A DNA stretch of 64,000 nucleotides. Source: Acidobacteriota bacterium. GTDB taxonomy: Bacteria; Acidobacteriota; Thermoanaerobaculia; UBA5066; Gp7-AA6. Below are positions 55,201 through 64,000 of the stretch, piece by piece (the stretch's first letter is position 1; each line of letters begins with the position of its first letter). The notes beneath the pieces are model-generated. The model searched no databases. It had not been told where the DNA came from and saw nothing but the letters and a program-made list of their open reading frames with translations. Both the position numbers and the translations under genes were made by a program. The stretch spans positions 37,638-101,637 of the forward strand of contig JAIVJS010000012.1 in assembly GCA_020199905.1 (NCBI GenBank), written 5' to 3'.

Positions 55201-57931
55201 ACTCCTGCATGTGCGTCTGCGACGAGTCGTAGCTCACGATCGACGTCGTGAATCGCAGCAGGCGCTTGATCGCCGACGTGCTGTCGGCATCGCTGGCCTT
55301 GAACGGGTTCCAGTCGCGCGGGAACGGAATGACCGGCCAGCTCGCCTGGCTCGGGGGGTCGCCGAAACCGCCCGGATAGGGGTCGTACAAGGGGTTCGTC
55401 GGCTTGGCGCTGTTGTAGAGCGCGATGCCGCCGCAGTCGGTCGAGTAGACGTCGCACGGGATGGCGAGGGGCGGGAAGGGACAGGACACTTCCGCCATGG
55501 CGTCGTTCGGGAACTGCTGGTCCCGCTGCGGGCCATCGGTATTCGGACCGGCGGCATAGGCGCCCTGGTTGTGGCGATCCGCGATCGGCGAGATGTCGTC
55601 CACCGAGTCGGCGTCTCCGTCGGTCGGAGACGAGCCCCACCGGGGATTGCCGAACAGGACGTCGTCGACCGTCGTGTTGTAGACCGGGGGCAGGTCATAC
55701 AGGTCCCCCCGGATGTAGCGGACGTACGTGGTGCGGGTCAGGACCAGGCCGGCGGCCGGGTCGGCCTGGGGATCGTCGAAGCCGCGGTACTGCAGGGGCA
55801 GAGGATCGCCGTCCGGCAACCCATCCCCGTCCTGGTCCACGAAAGAGCAGGTCTTCGTCGCGTCGTACAGGCACGGGCCGCACAGGAGGGGCGCCGCGGG
55901 CGGGCTGGCGAAGAGTGCCTGCGGAACGCCGGGGCAGGGAACTCCGGGCGGGGCGGCCTGCGGCGGAGGCGCCATGGCGAGAAGACCGCGGAGGGCGCTC
56001 GTAACCCAGTTTCCGACCGCCGGCATCGCGCTCGCCACGGGCATCTGGCCGAAGGGCAGCGGGGCGGGCGTCGGCGTGATGGTCCGCGTGGTCGTCGGGG
56101 TGCCGGTCGGCGTCCGGGTCCGGGTCGCGGTCGGCGTGAACGTCGGCGTGGACGTCGGGGTCGAGGTCGGGGGGAGCGGCGTCTGCGTGAACGTCGGCGT
56201 GGATGTCGAGGTCGCCGTGGCCGTGGGCGTCCGGGTCGGCGTGTTGGTCACGGTGAACGTCGGCGTGTTCGTCGAAGTCTGAGTCGGCGTCGAGGTCGGA
56301 GTGACCGTCGGCGTCTGAGTGAACGTCGCCGTCGCCGTCGCGGTGGGCGTCACCGTGAACGTCGGGGTGATGGTCGGGGTCGCCGTGTTGGTCGCCGTCG
56401 GCGTGTTCGTGGGCGTCTGCGTATTCGTCGGCGTCCGCGTGAACGTCGGCGTGATGGTCGGCGTGGCGGTTCTCGTTGCGGTGGGGGTCGGAGTAGACGT
56501 CCGCGTGTTCGTGAAGGTCGGCGTGATCGTCGGCGTCTGAGTGCCCGTCGGGGTGCTGGTGTAAGTCGCGGTGCGCGTGAACGTCGGCGTGATCGTCGGC
56601 GTGTTGGTCTTCGTGAACGTCGGCGTGATCGTCGGCGTGTTGGTGGCTGTCGGGGTGTTCGTGAAGGTCGCCGTGTTCGTCGGCGTGCTCGTCTTCGTAA
56701 AGGTCTGCGTGATGGTCGGCGTGTTCGTCGCGGTAAAGGTCTGAGTCGCCGTCGGCGTGTTGGTGAAAGTCGGCGTGATCGTCCGAGTGTTCGTCGGCGT
56801 CCGCGTGCTCGTCGGCGTCCGCGTGCTCGTCGCGGTGAACGTCTGCGTGGCGGTCGGCGTCTGGGTCGCGGTCGGGGTCGATGTCGCCGTCCTGGTCTGA
56901 GTCGGCGTATTCGTCCGCGTCGGCGTGTTGGTCGAGGTGAAAGTGGGCGTCGACGTCGGCGTGGACGTGCTCGTGGGGGTCGCCGTCGCCGTCGGAGTCG
57001 CCGTGTTGGTCGGCGTGTTCGTCGGCGTGAACGTCGGCGTGTCCGTCGGTGTCGCCGTGGGGGTCGGCGCCGGCGCGTACTCGTCGATCTGGACGATCAG
57101 GCTCGTGTCGCTGTAGTTCCCGGACACGACGTGCATCCGCAGCTCGGATCCGGGTCGGGCGGGGCTCCGGTAGATGACCGTGCCCTGGTTCAGGCCCTTC
57201 GGACCAAAGGCGCCGCGGAACTTCCCGGGGGAAGGCTCGCCGGCCGACGGGAGCCCGACCGCCGTGTCGTAGGGCAGCCGCGTGTCGAAGTTCTCGTTGG
57301 TCGTGTACTTCGCGTAGGGATGCATCACCTTGTGCCCGAACTGCAGGAACCGGCCCTGGGAGATGTCCGGGTAGTTCCACACGCCGGCCGGGTTGAAGAC
57401 GTTGTCGACCGTGTCGATGGTCGTCCCGCCGGCGTCGGTCACGGCGTCGGCGAAGTAAAGCCACTCGACGCCGCCGTTCTCGAGTTTGTCGTTCTTGTTG
57501 TGCGCGCCGCCGACCGCCTGCCCGACGGGGCCGGTCTGCGCGGCGCCGAACGTCTGATTGGGGTTGCGGTAATACGCGAAGGCCCAGTTCACGTTCAGAG
57601 TGGTCGAGAGCACCTGGCGGAGCACGCTCTTGGCCACGCCGATCTTGGAGCCATTGGTCCCGAGCGCGGTGCCCTGCGGATACAGGAAGTCGTCCATGTA
57701 CGCGGGCAGCTCGAACGTGTCGGTGAACTCCCGGTTCATCGAGCCGGAGGAGTCGAGGATGACGAGCACGTCCGTCGCGGAGCCCGAGTTGGCCTGGAGA
57801 AGCTGCCGGTCGTCCGGGAGCGCCGGAGACGCGGTCACGAAGAGCAGCAGCATCGCCACGCCGACCCGGTGGCGCCGCGCCAGCGCCGACAGGCGCACCA
57901 GGGAGAAGAGCCGCCGTTCCGGATGGCTCAT
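52247..57931 (-). CDS. pilY1: PilY1-type pilus-tip adhesin with Thr-Pro repeat insert
   Basis: An 1894-residue exported protein. After a signal peptide ([17 protein letters not shown]) comes a von Willebrand A start with the MIDAS motif [12 protein letters not shown] (about residue 55). From about residue 287 to 622 the chain is a TPT-type Thr/Pro repeat (TPTFTPT, TATPTIT). The remaining vWA elements appear only after it ([13 protein letters not shown], about residue 964). The C-terminal 700 residues are the PilY1 beta-propeller ([23 protein letters not shown], with the calcium loop [15 protein letters not shown]). It should sit at the pilus tip and control retraction or adhesion. First ATG overlaps the PilX-like stop. 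PilY1 proteins are usually 1000-1400 residues; this one is longer because of the insert. Confidence 0.88.
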   Translation of the reverse strand: MSHPERRLFSLVRLSALARRHRVGVAMLLLFVTASPALPDDRQLLQANSGSATDVLVILDSSGSMNREFTDTFELPAYMDDFLYPQGTALGTNGSKIGVAKSVLRQVLSTTLNVNWAFAYYRNPNQTFGAAQTGPVGQAVGGAHNKNDKLENGGVEWLYFADAVTDAGGTTIDTVDNVFNPAGVWNYPDISQGRFLQFGHKVMHPYAKYTTNENFDTRLPYDTAVGLPSAGEPSPGKFRGAFGPKGLNQGTVIYRSPARPGSELRMHVVSGNYSDTSLIVQIDEYAPAPTPTATPTDTPTFTPTNTPTNTATPTATATPTSTSTPTSTPTFTSTNTPTRTNTPTQTRTATSTPTATQTPTATQTFTATSTRTPTSTRTPTNTRTITPTFTNTPTATQTFTATNTPTITQTFTKTSTPTNTATFTNTPTATNTPTITPTFTKTNTPTITPTFTRTATYTSTPTGTQTPTITPTFTNTRTSTPTPTATRTATPTITPTFTRTPTNTQTPTNTPTATNTATPTITPTFTVTPTATATATFTQTPTVTPTSTPTQTSTNTPTFTVTNTPTRTPTATATSTSTPTFTQTPLPPTSTPTSTPTFTPTATRTRTPTGTPTTTRTITPTPAPLPFGQMPVASAMPAVGNWVTSALRGLLAMAPPPQAAPPGVPCPGVPQALFASPPAAPLLCGPCLYDATKTCSFVDQDGDGLPDGDPLPLQYRGFDDPQADPAAGLVLTRTTYVRYIRGDLYDLPPVYNTTVDDVLFGNPRWGSSPTDGDADSVDDISPIADRHNQGAYAAGPNTDGPQRDQQFPNDAMAEVSCPFPPLAIPCDVYSTDCGGIALYNSAKPTNPLYDPYPGGFGDPPSQASWPVIPFPRDWNPFKASDADSTSAIKRLLRFTTSIVSYDSSQTHMQEYTLEEDARNVVVTAPGTPLAGALKDAYNYFVNSVFPQTDDPAINCRNYIVVLVTDGLDECYSNPCVGGPTGLGPSKDLGVVTLPENPAGARALARAADPSIRVTGVPVFVVAMNTNPSDPRLRCIADNSGGQVFAASDRASLVTALQSILEFKRTANFIAAPALPAFAGGLADTAQLGAVIPSHGNIDGSASQWSIWNGSLKAFRLDLNGKIPVVTGGTPVLSYPDETLPDDPSQTTRKPVWNAGRSLGYTDPTAVLTGGAASSAASATNAPNVRVWPGRKMVWASTTGATVPLTRSEFHNTACGGGCFDTLMTNMGLNPASGTDRTLAQRTVSFLRGGLTAAGNRDEILNLAGIKPPGPVIGPGAGQQQRFSYVYQDDQPLPGAPQVRTDATAPVGYGHKLGDIFHSEPVVLDPPKYFQYLSANLTPRAGQSYSAFANLHSKRRRVSFVGSNDGFLHAFDSGVWSDSAGATPRDPAFVNSFDLGTGQEIFAYGPKPVMRSEPQLLRFPPRPFYFVDGSVSFADVFMDPSHNGTPNAGNRIWRTVLAGTLRQGGRYVYGLDVTQPDRVDTTTGVKNASLPESSPDCLDGGGSCATKYPSILWETTDDCVLSPGTCLGVPAIGQTWSKPIMGRIKVINGAAYEDRYVAIFGGGFDPLFNAGDPIAAASTVKGRAIYVVDVETGKVIYKASKGKDSAIGPLVEMAPSPATPAVADYDDDGYLDVVYFGDENGRMWRLDLAADLTSVASPKPGELVAGMIGGWTPFMLYDASTQTVSPTQTNQPVFLEPSIIYLAGGARPTLGVAFGTGDRANLLRVPNPSVNRFFFVIDNGGTTTLHEANLRNITPTGGVTPVGVGPGPIFNGTYSGLFLDFATQNEKTTSTVYSTQGYLTLITFTPDSNNPCATEGSSFRYRFFFLDGTGGYNVGSPTGNFSDYRESEGSGLASGTQSTTPDGDTIDMILCSGGCLKQDVTRGTIRTINQNWKEQ
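56066..57070 (-). repeat. Coding Thr-Pro minisatellite in pilY1
   Basis: About 1 kb of imperfect 6-codon units (ACGCCGACV-type, encoding TPTxTx) read on the minus strand. Substitutions are mainly at third positions and in the variable residue. The frame is open throughout, and the opposite strand is also fully open (GVGVxVxV). Confidence 0.93.
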
Positions 57932-58524
57932 TGCGCCCTCGCGGGCCGCGGACCGACCTCTATGTCGGCCACCAGCGCCTTCGAGTACTGCAGAAACGCG
58001 TCGTTCTCGCCGCCCGTCGTCCGCACTTCGTATGCCCACATGAACTGCGCTTTCTCCGCTCCCTCGTTCAGTTTTCCCCCGCGGTAGGGGCGCCGGCCCA
58101 CGAGGCTCGGCGTCTGCACCCGGACCTGGATGTCGGACTCTGTTGGATCCCCGGAAAAGAAGGTGGCCCCGTTGCGGTGGCTGGGCATACGAAACAGAAC
58201 GCTCCCGAAGGGAGACGCGGTGAACTCGGGACGGACGAGGAAGACCCGCGGGCTCGTCATTTCGGCGGACGCCCAGCGGATCCCGGCGTCAGACGCGTAG
58301 AACGCGCGGTTGACCGACCACTCATTGGCGGCGATCCGCGACTCGGTGCTCGTGACGAGCATCAGGGCGATTCCGACGACCGTCAGGATCGCGAGAACCA
58401 GGATGGCGATCACGAGCGCGGCGCCGCGCTCTCCCGGCCGGCCCGCCGAAACGGGTCCGGCGGAGCAGCGGCGGGGGACGATGCGCCTGCGGGCGGATGT
58501 CGCGAGTCTCATGAGCGGCCTCAT
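57928..58524 (-). CDS. PilX-type minor pilin assembly protein
   Basis: A 198-residue protein. After a basic N-terminus (residues 1-32) it has the PilX N-terminal signature [43 protein letters not shown] helix, then [15 protein letters not shown], the conserved block following the helix in PilX/PilX_N proteins. The C-terminal region is beta-rich with no motif I recognise. It starts with an ATG overlapping the pilW-like stop and its TGA overlaps pilY1, so the five pilin genes are translationally coupled. Confidence 0.85.
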   Translation of the reverse strand: MRPLMRLATSARRRIVPRRCSAGPVSAGRPGERGAALVIAILVLAILTVVGIALMLVTSTESRIAANEWSVNRAFYASDAGIRWASAEMTSPRVFLVRPEFTASPFGSVLFRMPSHRNGATFFSGDPTESDIQVRVQTPSLVGRRPYRGGKLNEGAEKAQFMWAYEVRTTGGENDAFLQYSKALVADIEVGPRPARAQ

Positions 58525-59927
58525 CCCGGAAACGCGTAGTTACGAAGGTTGATCTTCAGAGTCTGGACGCGCCGCCGGAAGTGCGGCTCGCCCGGCAGCG
58601 TCGGATACGCCGCCGCGGTCAACGGAGTGCCGGGCGAATTCATGGTGCGGAAACCGAGGGCGGACGGCGAAATGAATCGCGGGTCCGGGTCCTTGGACTT
58701 GGCGACCAGCGAGATCATCACGCCGTGGAGGCGCGGGCAATGCGCCACGAGAATTCCGGCGTGCGCGAACGCGGGCGGAGTCCCGGGCGGGATCGGCGGC
58801 CGGATGAAGGCCGTGGGGACGAGGTTGGCCTCGCCCGGGATGTTGGGCGACCACTCGTCGCCGTTGGCCTGCGTCGAGACGTTCCGGTCGGTGTCCGTGA
58901 CGGCCACGTTGGCGACCGTGCGGCGAACCGCATCGTCGTCGTTGGCGTCGACTCCGTACGCGATCTGCATGTCCTCGACGTCGTCCGCCAGCCTCTCGAC
59001 TTCGAACCGCGCTCCGCGGCGGATTCCCTGCGCGAGCGCCGGGTGGGCCGGGTCCGAGTTGTCGATGAAGAAGATCAGATCGTCCAGGATCCCGACGCGC
59101 CGCACCGCGGTATTGATCGGCGTCGGACCGACGGCGGCTTCGGCCGGCGTCTCCGTGCCGAACTCCTCCGCCGTGGCGTCGGTAAAGTTGACGTTCCCGA
59201 AAGAGTTCAACGCGGCGAGCGTCGTCGGGGCGGTGATCACCCCGACGTTGTAGGTGGGCTGGGGGTATCGCTGCGGTCCGAAGGGAACGGAGCAGCCCTC
59301 GTGGATGTCGTCGCTTCCGCTCACGAAGACGTAGCGCGGGCTGCCCGCGGCCGCGCCGAGAGTGTACGCGTCGATGGCCGCGAACTGAGGGCGCTGCGCG
59401 ACGTCGTTGTTGACGTGGGTGCCGATCAGCGGATCGCCGGTGATGGCCTTGGCCTTCAGCACGTTCACCGCGTTGCAGGTGCCGCACCCGGACGCCGCCT
59501 TGTCCAGATCGAATCCGATGAGCGGGGAGTTGATGACGCCGCGGACCTCGATCATGTCCGTCCCGTCGCGCACGGGAAGGTTGTTTCCGTTGACATCCGT
59601 GACCGTCGCGCCGATCACGTTGTCGAACCCCCGTCCGGCGGTGCCCTCGTTGACGCCTCCCATCTGCGGATCCGCCGCGTTCAACACGGCCTGCGTCACG
59701 AAGAGACCGCCCGAGCCGGCCATGCGGACGGCGCGGGTCATCTGGTAGATCCCGTAGCGAACGGCGCCCTGCGCGTCCGCCACTTCCTGCTCCCCCTTGT
59801 TGATCCGGGCGCTGGCATCGAACACGGCGAGGATCCCGAGCATGGCGATCGCCAGCAGGAAGACCACGATGATCATCTCGATCAGCGTGAATCCGCGCTC
59901 GTTCCCGTCGAAGCGGCGAGAGGTCAT
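58521..59927 (-). CDS. PilW-type minor pilin
   Basis: A 468-residue type IV pilin-like protein. It carries a type III (prepilin) signal: RRFDGNERGFTLIEMIIVVFLLAIAMLGILAVF, cut by PilD between Gly and Phe. The conserved Glu is five residues after the cut. The next segment (QGAVRYGIYQMTRAVRMAGSGG) matches PilW. It is longer than most PilW proteins (about 350), with extra loops, including CGTC (about residues 183-186). ATG 59927 overlaps the pilV-like stop. Confidence 0.87.
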   Translation of the reverse strand: MTSRRFDGNERGFTLIEMIIVVFLLAIAMLGILAVFDASARINKGEQEVADAQGAVRYGIYQMTRAVRMAGSGGLFVTQAVLNAADPQMGGVNEGTAGRGFDNVIGATVTDVNGNNLPVRDGTDMIEVRGVINSPLIGFDLDKAASGCGTCNAVNVLKAKAITGDPLIGTHVNNDVAQRPQFAAIDAYTLGAAAGSPRYVFVSGSDDIHEGCSVPFGPQRYPQPTYNVGVITAPTTLAALNSFGNVNFTDATAEEFGTETPAEAAVGPTPINTAVRRVGILDDLIFFIDNSDPAHPALAQGIRRGARFEVERLADDVEDMQIAYGVDANDDDAVRRTVANVAVTDTDRNVSTQANGDEWSPNIPGEANLVPTAFIRPPIPPGTPPAFAHAGILVAHCPRLHGVMISLVAKSKDPDPRFISPSALGFRTMNSPGTPLTAAAYPTLPGEPHFRRRVQTLKINLRNYAFPG

Positions 59928-60526
59928 GGGCAGGGCGCCGCCGCGCCGACGGCGCACGTGTCCGCGACCGACGCAAAAGCGGCGGCCGTGGGCGCCGGGC
60001 TCGCCAGGAATCCGCTGACTCGCGCGCTCCTGGCCCCGATGCCCATGGGGCCGGTCCCGGCCGTCACGGTGACGTCGACGCGTTTGTACTGATAGGGCTG
60101 CCCGGCGACCGTGATCCGCGTCGGGGTAAACGCCGCGCCATTGGGGACTGTGGCGACGTCCGCGGCCGGCACCTGGTACTGGATGACCTGGTAGGTGATC
60201 CGGAACGGGTTGGCGACGCCGCCGGAGGCGGGCGGAAGGCCGGTGACCGGATCCGGCAGCTTCGGGGGCAGGTCGTTGACCTTGACTCCCGGAGTGAGCT
60301 GCGGATCCAGGAACGGCAGGTTCATCAGCTGCTCCAGCCGGTCGCGCGCGATCACGTTGATGCTGGTGTACTCGCTCGCCGAATAGTTCGACTTGACACT
60401 CGCGACGAACAGCGGCGCGATGCCGAGCAGGATGAAGCCCAGAATCGCGATCGCGATGATCATCTCGACCAGGGTCAGGCCGGCCTCGGCATTCGCCTTC
60501 CGCATCGCGAAGTTCATCCGGATCAC
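59924..60526 (-). CDS. PilV/GspI-type minor pilin
   Basis: A 200-residue prepilin-like protein. The signal is KANAEAGLTLVEMIIAIAILGFILLGIAPLFV, with the cut after Gly and Glu at +5. ASEYTSINVIARDRLEQLMNLPF is a helix typical of PilV/GspI. The C-terminal part is beta-rich with Pro-rich loops. I chose the GTG at 60526, overlapping the GspH-like stop (GTGA) as all its neighbours do; an ATG at 60517 would shorten it by three residues. Confidence 0.83.
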   Translation of the reverse strand: MIRMNFAMRKANAEAGLTLVEMIIAIAILGFILLGIAPLFVASVKSNYSASEYTSINVIARDRLEQLMNLPFLDPQLTPGVKVNDLPPKLPDPVTGLPPASGGVANPFRITYQVIQYQVPAADVATVPNGAAFTPTRITVAGQPYQYKRVDVTVTAGTGPMGIGARSARVSGFLASPAPTAAAFASVADTCAVGAAAPCP

Positions 60527-61071
60527 TGCCACACCGCGGGCGTCACGACCTCGACGCGCCCGGTCGGGGACGTGCGGATCGTGATCTGGTTTCGGTCGCC
60601 GGCGCCCGTCGGGCCTTCGACGACGATGTCCGCCGCCGCCGCGCCGGCGGGAGCGATCCGCCGGCCGTTTCCGTCGAATGTGATCTTGTTGGAGGCCGGG
60701 AGCGTCAGGAAAACGAGCGACCCCGAAGAGATCGCGTGCTGCGCTGACGGCTGCGGGGTCGGAGTCGGAGCGGGCGTGTCGGCTTCGATCGTCTGCAAGA
60801 CGTGGCTCGGCGCCGACGCGGACGCCGGGACGACGAGGACGCTCGCCGGAAGGTTCCGCCGGACGGCGCGCATCCGCGCGGCGAGCAGGCTCGTCTGGAT
60901 TTCGCGCGCCGCGCTCCGGAACTGGCTGCGGCGGAGCGTGCGGCTGAGGGCGGGGATGGCCACGGCGGCCACGATGCCGACGATCGCCAGGACGACGACG
61001 AGCTCGACCGCGGTGAAACCGCGCGCGGGAGAACCGTCTCCTTCCCATGGATCTGCCTGTCTGCGGAGCAT
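60523..61071 (-). CDS. GspH/FimT-type pseudopilin
   Basis: A 182-residue prepilin. The signal is GSPARGFTAVELVVVLAIVGIVAAVAIPAL, with the cut Gly-Phe and the +5 Glu. SQFRSAAREIQTSLLAARMRAVRRN is the conserved helix of GspH/FimT. A Thr/Pro-rich linker (TPAPTPTPQPSAQ) lies in the middle, similar in style to the pilY1 insert. ATG 61071 is the first gene of the pilin operon, which runs on the minus strand to 51321. Confidence 0.85.
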   Translation of the reverse strand: MLRRQADPWEGDGSPARGFTAVELVVVLAIVGIVAAVAIPALSRTLRRSQFRSAAREIQTSLLAARMRAVRRNLPASVLVVPASASAPSHVLQTIEADTPAPTPTPQPSAQHAISSGSLVFLTLPASNKITFDGNGRRIAPAGAAAADIVVEGPTGAGDRNQITIRTSPTGRVEVVTPAVWQ

Positions 61072-61442
61072 TCGTGCGATTTATGAGCGATTCCCGTGCC
61101 CGGGCCGCTGGCGAGAGACAAGGGCATTGGTAACAGTGAGTTGCGAGTTGAGAGCGGACGGGGAACACCTCGGAACCGACCATAAAACGTCACTTTCGGT
61201 AGCGGCCGGACGAAGAGATTGGGCGCTCGAAAAGGTGGGACGCCGGGCGGTGTCGGCGCGGGGCGTCACAGAGGCGGCCGCCGGAGACAGGCTCATCTCT
61301 GCGCCTCACCGTCCTTCGTCCTTCCTCCCCCGGGGGCCGGGCGGTCGTGCACGCCCATCGGCTTTTCCCCGTCCGGCGCCCGGCTTCCTTCCTCCGGCGC
61401 TCGGGCGCCCTCCCCCGGACCGGTTACACTTTCGAAACCTCC
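61072..61442. promoter_or_regulatory. 371-base divergent intergenic region of the pilus locus
   Basis: It lies between the pilin operon (minus) and pilT-like gene (plus), so it should hold both promoters. I looked for a sigma-54 site (TGGC-N8-TTGC type) for the nearby NtrC-type regulator and saw none that was convincing. A short heptamer-phase stretch (GTGAGTT, GCGAGTT, GAGAGCG) is at 61136-61156. No gene is seen. Confidence 0.55.
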
Positions 61443-63944
61443 ATGTGGTCAAAGAAGCGGCGATCGGCGCCTCCCGAGGCGCGGGCTCTGCTCGCCCGCG
61501 TGCGCGCTCACGGATGGAAGAGCGACGGCGAGCGGGAGGACCTGCTGCGGAAGATCGCCGCCCAGGCGGGCCTCGAGGCGGAGGACGTCGCCTGGATGGC
61601 CGCGGAGAACGAGGGGCCCGTCCGGAAGGCCGCCATCTCGATCCTTCAGCGATTCCCGTTCGAGGAAGCCTCGACGGCCATGTATCCCTATCTGACGGCG
61701 CACGGCGACGCCGCGCGCCGCAACATCGGCACGTCGGTCGAAGAGCTCGCCGGCTCCTCGTTCCCGAAGCACGTTCCGACCCTCCTCGCCAGCGCCGACC
61801 CCGGGGTCGTCCTGATCGCGCTCGACTGGCTGAAGCGCAACCCCTCGGAGCCTGTCCTCGACAGCATCGTCCCCGCGCTGTCCTCGACGTCGCCCGTCGT
61901 GCGCCGCAAGGCCTTCGCGATCGTCGAGGCCACGCCTTCGAAAAGGAGCGTCGTGCTGGCCCGCAAGGCGCTGGTTCACGACGACGAGGAAATCCGGTTC
62001 CGCGCCATCCAGTACCTTGCGAAGTTTCCCGAGGAAGCCAACATCGCCCCGCTGCTCGTGCGCTGCAACGCGGACTCCGCCCGGGTGCAGGAAGCCGCTC
62101 TCGCCGCGCTCGCTCCCCTGCTGAGCGCCGCCCTCGCGGGCCAGGGCGCTGATCCGCGCTTCAACGAGTACATCCTCCCGCTCTTAACCGACGCGAACCC
62201 GAAGGTCCGTCACCTCGCAATCAAGATCCTGGAGACTCAGAACCCGGCGCGAGTCGCCGACGCCTTCCTGAAGGGGTTTCGCGACAACTACGGTCCCGCC
62301 CGAGACCGCGCGATCGAGGGCCTGAGAGAGCTCGGGCCCGAGTTCATTCAGGCATTCCTCGACAGAGACGACGACCCGGACCGGGGAGTCGCCGCTCTCG
62401 CGTCGTCCATCGCGATCAACCTGCGGACGCCGGAAGTCGTTCCGCACTGCATCCTGTTTCTGGAAGGCTCGGACTGGTGGCTGCGCGACCGCGCGGCGCA
62501 GGCCCTCGCGGAGATGCGCGATCCGCGGGGACTGGCGCCGCTCCTCCGGATGCTGACCGACCCGGAATCGGACCTGTCGGCCGCTTCGGCGCTCGGAGCG
62601 TGGGGGGCCCCGCAGGCCCTCCCCGGACTGCTCGACGCCTTCAAGCGCGGCGCGACGGACCTCCGGCTCGAGATTCTCGAGGCTTTCTGGAAGATCGCGG
62701 ATCCCCGCGTCGGGCCGCTTCTCGAGCAGATCGCACGCATGGTCACCGACCCCCTCGTCCAGGAGAAAGCCCAGCGCATCATCGCGGCGCGCGCGGGCAA
62801 CCTTCCCTATTACGAGGCGCAGGTCGCGGCGTCGAAGAGCTTCCCGGAAATCAATTTCCGCGAGAACCCGAACCCGACGCTGCGCGATCTCCTCGCGCAC
62901 GCGCGCGCGGTGGGCGCGTCCGACCTGCATCTGGCCGCCGGCACCCGGCCCCACCTGCGCTCGATCGGGCGGCTCCAGCCTCTTCCGCTGGCCGAGACGA
63001 CCGACGAGCAGATGGCGGACTGGATCCCGCCGATCGTCGGGCGATCCTGGGCGGATCTCCTCTCCGCGCGGCAGCTCGACTTCTGCTACAAGGACGCCGA
63101 GCTGGGGCGCTTCCGCACGAACGTCTTCTACCAGCGCAAGGGCATGAACGCGGTCTTCCGTCTCGTTCCGCTCGAGATCCCGTCGCTCTCCGACATCGGG
63201 TTTCCGGAGAACCTCCGGGAGATCACGACCTACAGCCAGGGGCTCGTCCTGGTCACCGGGCCGGCGGGCTGCGGGAAGACGACCACGCTCGCCGCCCTCG
63301 TGGATCGGATCAACGAGACGGAGAGGTCCCACATCCTGACCATCGAGGATCCGATCGAGTACGTCCACACGAACAAGGAGTCTCTCGTCAACCAGCGGGA
63401 GATCCCGGCGCACTCGAAGTCCTTCGCGAAGGCGCTCCGCCAGTCGCTGCGCGAGGACCCCGACGTCATCCTGGTCGGGGAGATGCGCGACCTCGAGACG
63501 ATCTCGCTCGCGATCACGGCCTCGGAGACCGGACACCTGGTCCTCGGCACCCTTCACACGACGACCGCCGCGTCGACGGTCGACCGGATCATCAACGCCT
63601 TTCCTCCCGAGCAGCAGGGGCAGATCCGGATGATGATCTCGGACTCCCTGAAGGCGGTGATCTCGCAGACGCTTCTGCCACGGCGCGACGGCTCGGGGCG
63701 GATCGCGGCGTACGAGGTCCTGCGGAACACGCCGAACGTGGCGGGGCTCATCCGCGAAGGCAAGACGTTCCAGCTGCCGACCGCCATGCAGACGGGCTCC
63801 GCCTCCGGCATGCAGCTGCTCGACACGTCGCTCCTCGCGATGGTCAACGAAGGGCTGATCGAGCCCCGCGCCGCCTACAACCGGGCAACGCGCAAGGAGC
63901 CGTTCGACGCGCTCGTGCAGGCGGAAGAGGGCGCCGCTTCGTGA
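61443..63944 (+). CDS. pilT: PilT-type retraction ATPase with N-terminal HEAT repeats
   Basis: An 833-residue fusion. Residues about 1-455 are HEAT repeats (GPVRKAAISILQRFPFEEASTAM, DEEIRFRAIQYLAKFPEEANIAPLL, PKVRHLAIKILETQNPARVADAF, WWLRDRAAQALAEMRDPRGLAPLL). Residues about 470-833 are a PilT ATPase: LLAHARAVGASDLHLAAGTRPHLR, Walker A VTGPAGCGKTTTLAALV (K612), Asp box EDPIEYVH, Walker B LREDPDVILVGEMRD, His box HLVLGTLHT and AYEVLRNTPNV. It powers pilus retraction. The HEAT half is not part of normal PilT (about 350 residues) and would bind another protein, perhaps in the pilus base. ATG 61443. Confidence 0.93.
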   Translation: MWSKKRRSAPPEARALLARVRAHGWKSDGEREDLLRKIAAQAGLEAEDVAWMAAENEGPVRKAAISILQRFPFEEASTAMYPYLTAHGDAARRNIGTSVEELAGSSFPKHVPTLLASADPGVVLIALDWLKRNPSEPVLDSIVPALSSTSPVVRRKAFAIVEATPSKRSVVLARKALVHDDEEIRFRAIQYLAKFPEEANIAPLLVRCNADSARVQEAALAALAPLLSAALAGQGADPRFNEYILPLLTDANPKVRHLAIKILETQNPARVADAFLKGFRDNYGPARDRAIEGLRELGPEFIQAFLDRDDDPDRGVAALASSIAINLRTPEVVPHCILFLEGSDWWLRDRAAQALAEMRDPRGLAPLLRMLTDPESDLSAASALGAWGAPQALPGLLDAFKRGATDLRLEILEAFWKIADPRVGPLLEQIARMVTDPLVQEKAQRIIAARAGNLPYYEAQVAASKSFPEINFRENPNPTLRDLLAHARAVGASDLHLAAGTRPHLRSIGRLQPLPLAETTDEQMADWIPPIVGRSWADLLSARQLDFCYKDAELGRFRTNVFYQRKGMNAVFRLVPLEIPSLSDIGFPENLREITTYSQGLVLVTGPAGCGKTTTLAALVDRINETERSHILTIEDPIEYVHTNKESLVNQREIPAHSKSFAKALRQSLREDPDVILVGEMRDLETISLAITASETGHLVLGTLHTTTAASTVDRIINAFPPEQQGQIRMMISDSLKAVISQTLLPRRDGSGRIAAYEVLRNTPNVAGLIREGKTFQLPTAMQTGSASGMQLLDTSLLAMVNEGLIEPRAAYNRATRKEPFDALVQAEEGAAS

Positions 63945-64000
63945 TGGACCCGGAAGATCCGTTCCCGGACGACCCGATCGTCGCCGAGCCGGACCCGCGC
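63944..64000 (+). CDS. Start of a gene cut by the window end
   Basis: An open frame of 19 codons (MDPEDPFPDDPIVAEPDPR) follows the pilT-like stop. ATG 63944 overlaps the pilT TGA (63942-63944) by one base; an in-frame GTG at 63941 overlaps it further. The acidic, Pro-rich start resembles the leader of another PilT or PilB-like gene, but the fragment is too short to tell. Confidence 0.4.
   Translation, partial: MDPEDPFPDDPIVAEPDPR

Noticed and set aside
56066..57070. Regular repeats that might be a CRISPR array
   Set aside because: The period is about 18 bases with no spacers, the frame is kept, and it lies inside pilY1.
52697..58087. A 1796-codon open frame on the plus strand, antisense to pilY1
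   Set aside because: It is open because the minus-strand Thr-Pro repeat and high GC remove stop codons. The translation is Arg/Val/Gly-rich with no domain, while the minus strand encodes clear vWA and PilY1 features.
61072..61442. A sigma-54 promoter for the pilin operon
   Set aside because: No TGGC/TTGC pair with the right spacing was clear by eye, so I did not annotate one.

Overview
The window looks like a chromosomal segment of a high-GC, Gram-negative-type bacterium. LptD shows an outer membrane; TonB-dependent receptors with carboxypeptidase-regulatory N-termini, GWxTD proteins, DUF507 and a HEAT-PilT fusion are the kind of gene set seen in Acidobacteriota (Thermoanaerobaculia-like lineages). 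That placement is inference from gene content. I see no rRNA, tRNA, CRISPR array, transposase or phage gene. Most genes are packed in operons with 4-base start/stop overlaps (ATGA, GTGA, TTGA), and GTG and TTG starts are common.

Layout. 1-2527 (-): ferredoxin, membrane-anchored HEAT protein, Rieske protein and the start of cytochrome b, an electron-transfer operon cut by the window edge. 2758-9222: an unknown membrane protein, a YyaL/DUF255 protein, a small membrane protein, a histone-deacetylase-like amidohydrolase with a nonapeptide repeat insert, and an S9 peptidase. This block is bracketed by two inverted copies of an intergenic repeat. 9541-13279: a decayed LssY-type gene, an unknown, a UbiA prenyltransferase and a phytol-kinase/phytyl-phosphate-kinase-like fusion. 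13284-18763 (-): rfbD, rfbB, rfbA and lptD, i.e. dTDP-sugar synthesis and outer-membrane assembly. 18760-22886 (-): two-subunit 3-oxoacid CoA-transferase, a methyltransferase and a thiolase, suggesting acetoacetate/ketone-type metabolism. 23050-26436 (+): yqgF, mltG and a pseudokinase-TonB fusion. 26464-30757 (-): two DsbA-like proteins around a phosphodiesterase-TPR protein.

30815-39140 (-) holds two TonB-receptor/GWxTD modules in tandem; both genes of the upstream module have lost their 5' ends. 39348-43323 (-) encodes an acyl-CoA carboxylase (biotin carboxylase, biotin carrier, carboxyltransferase) interrupted by a decayed four-helix-bundle (23S rRNA intervening-sequence-type) gene. 43513-49821 has DUF507, a TldD/TldE pair, a TPR protein, a MXAN_5187-C-like protein, selA and a small lipoprotein. 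49895-64000 is a type IV pilus region: an NtrC-type regulator, a minor-pilin operon (GspH, PilV, PilW, PilX and PilY1 types plus a periplasmic protein) and, divergently, a HEAT-PilT fusion ATPase.

The most unusual feature is not a gene. About twenty short arrays of degenerate tandem repeats with strict 7-base spacing sit in the intergenic gaps, and fourteen of them overlap or directly follow a stop codon. Several gaps hold two arrays in inverted orientation that could fold into long hairpins. A separate 58-base repeat occurs three times in tandem at 21511 and once inverted at 43394.
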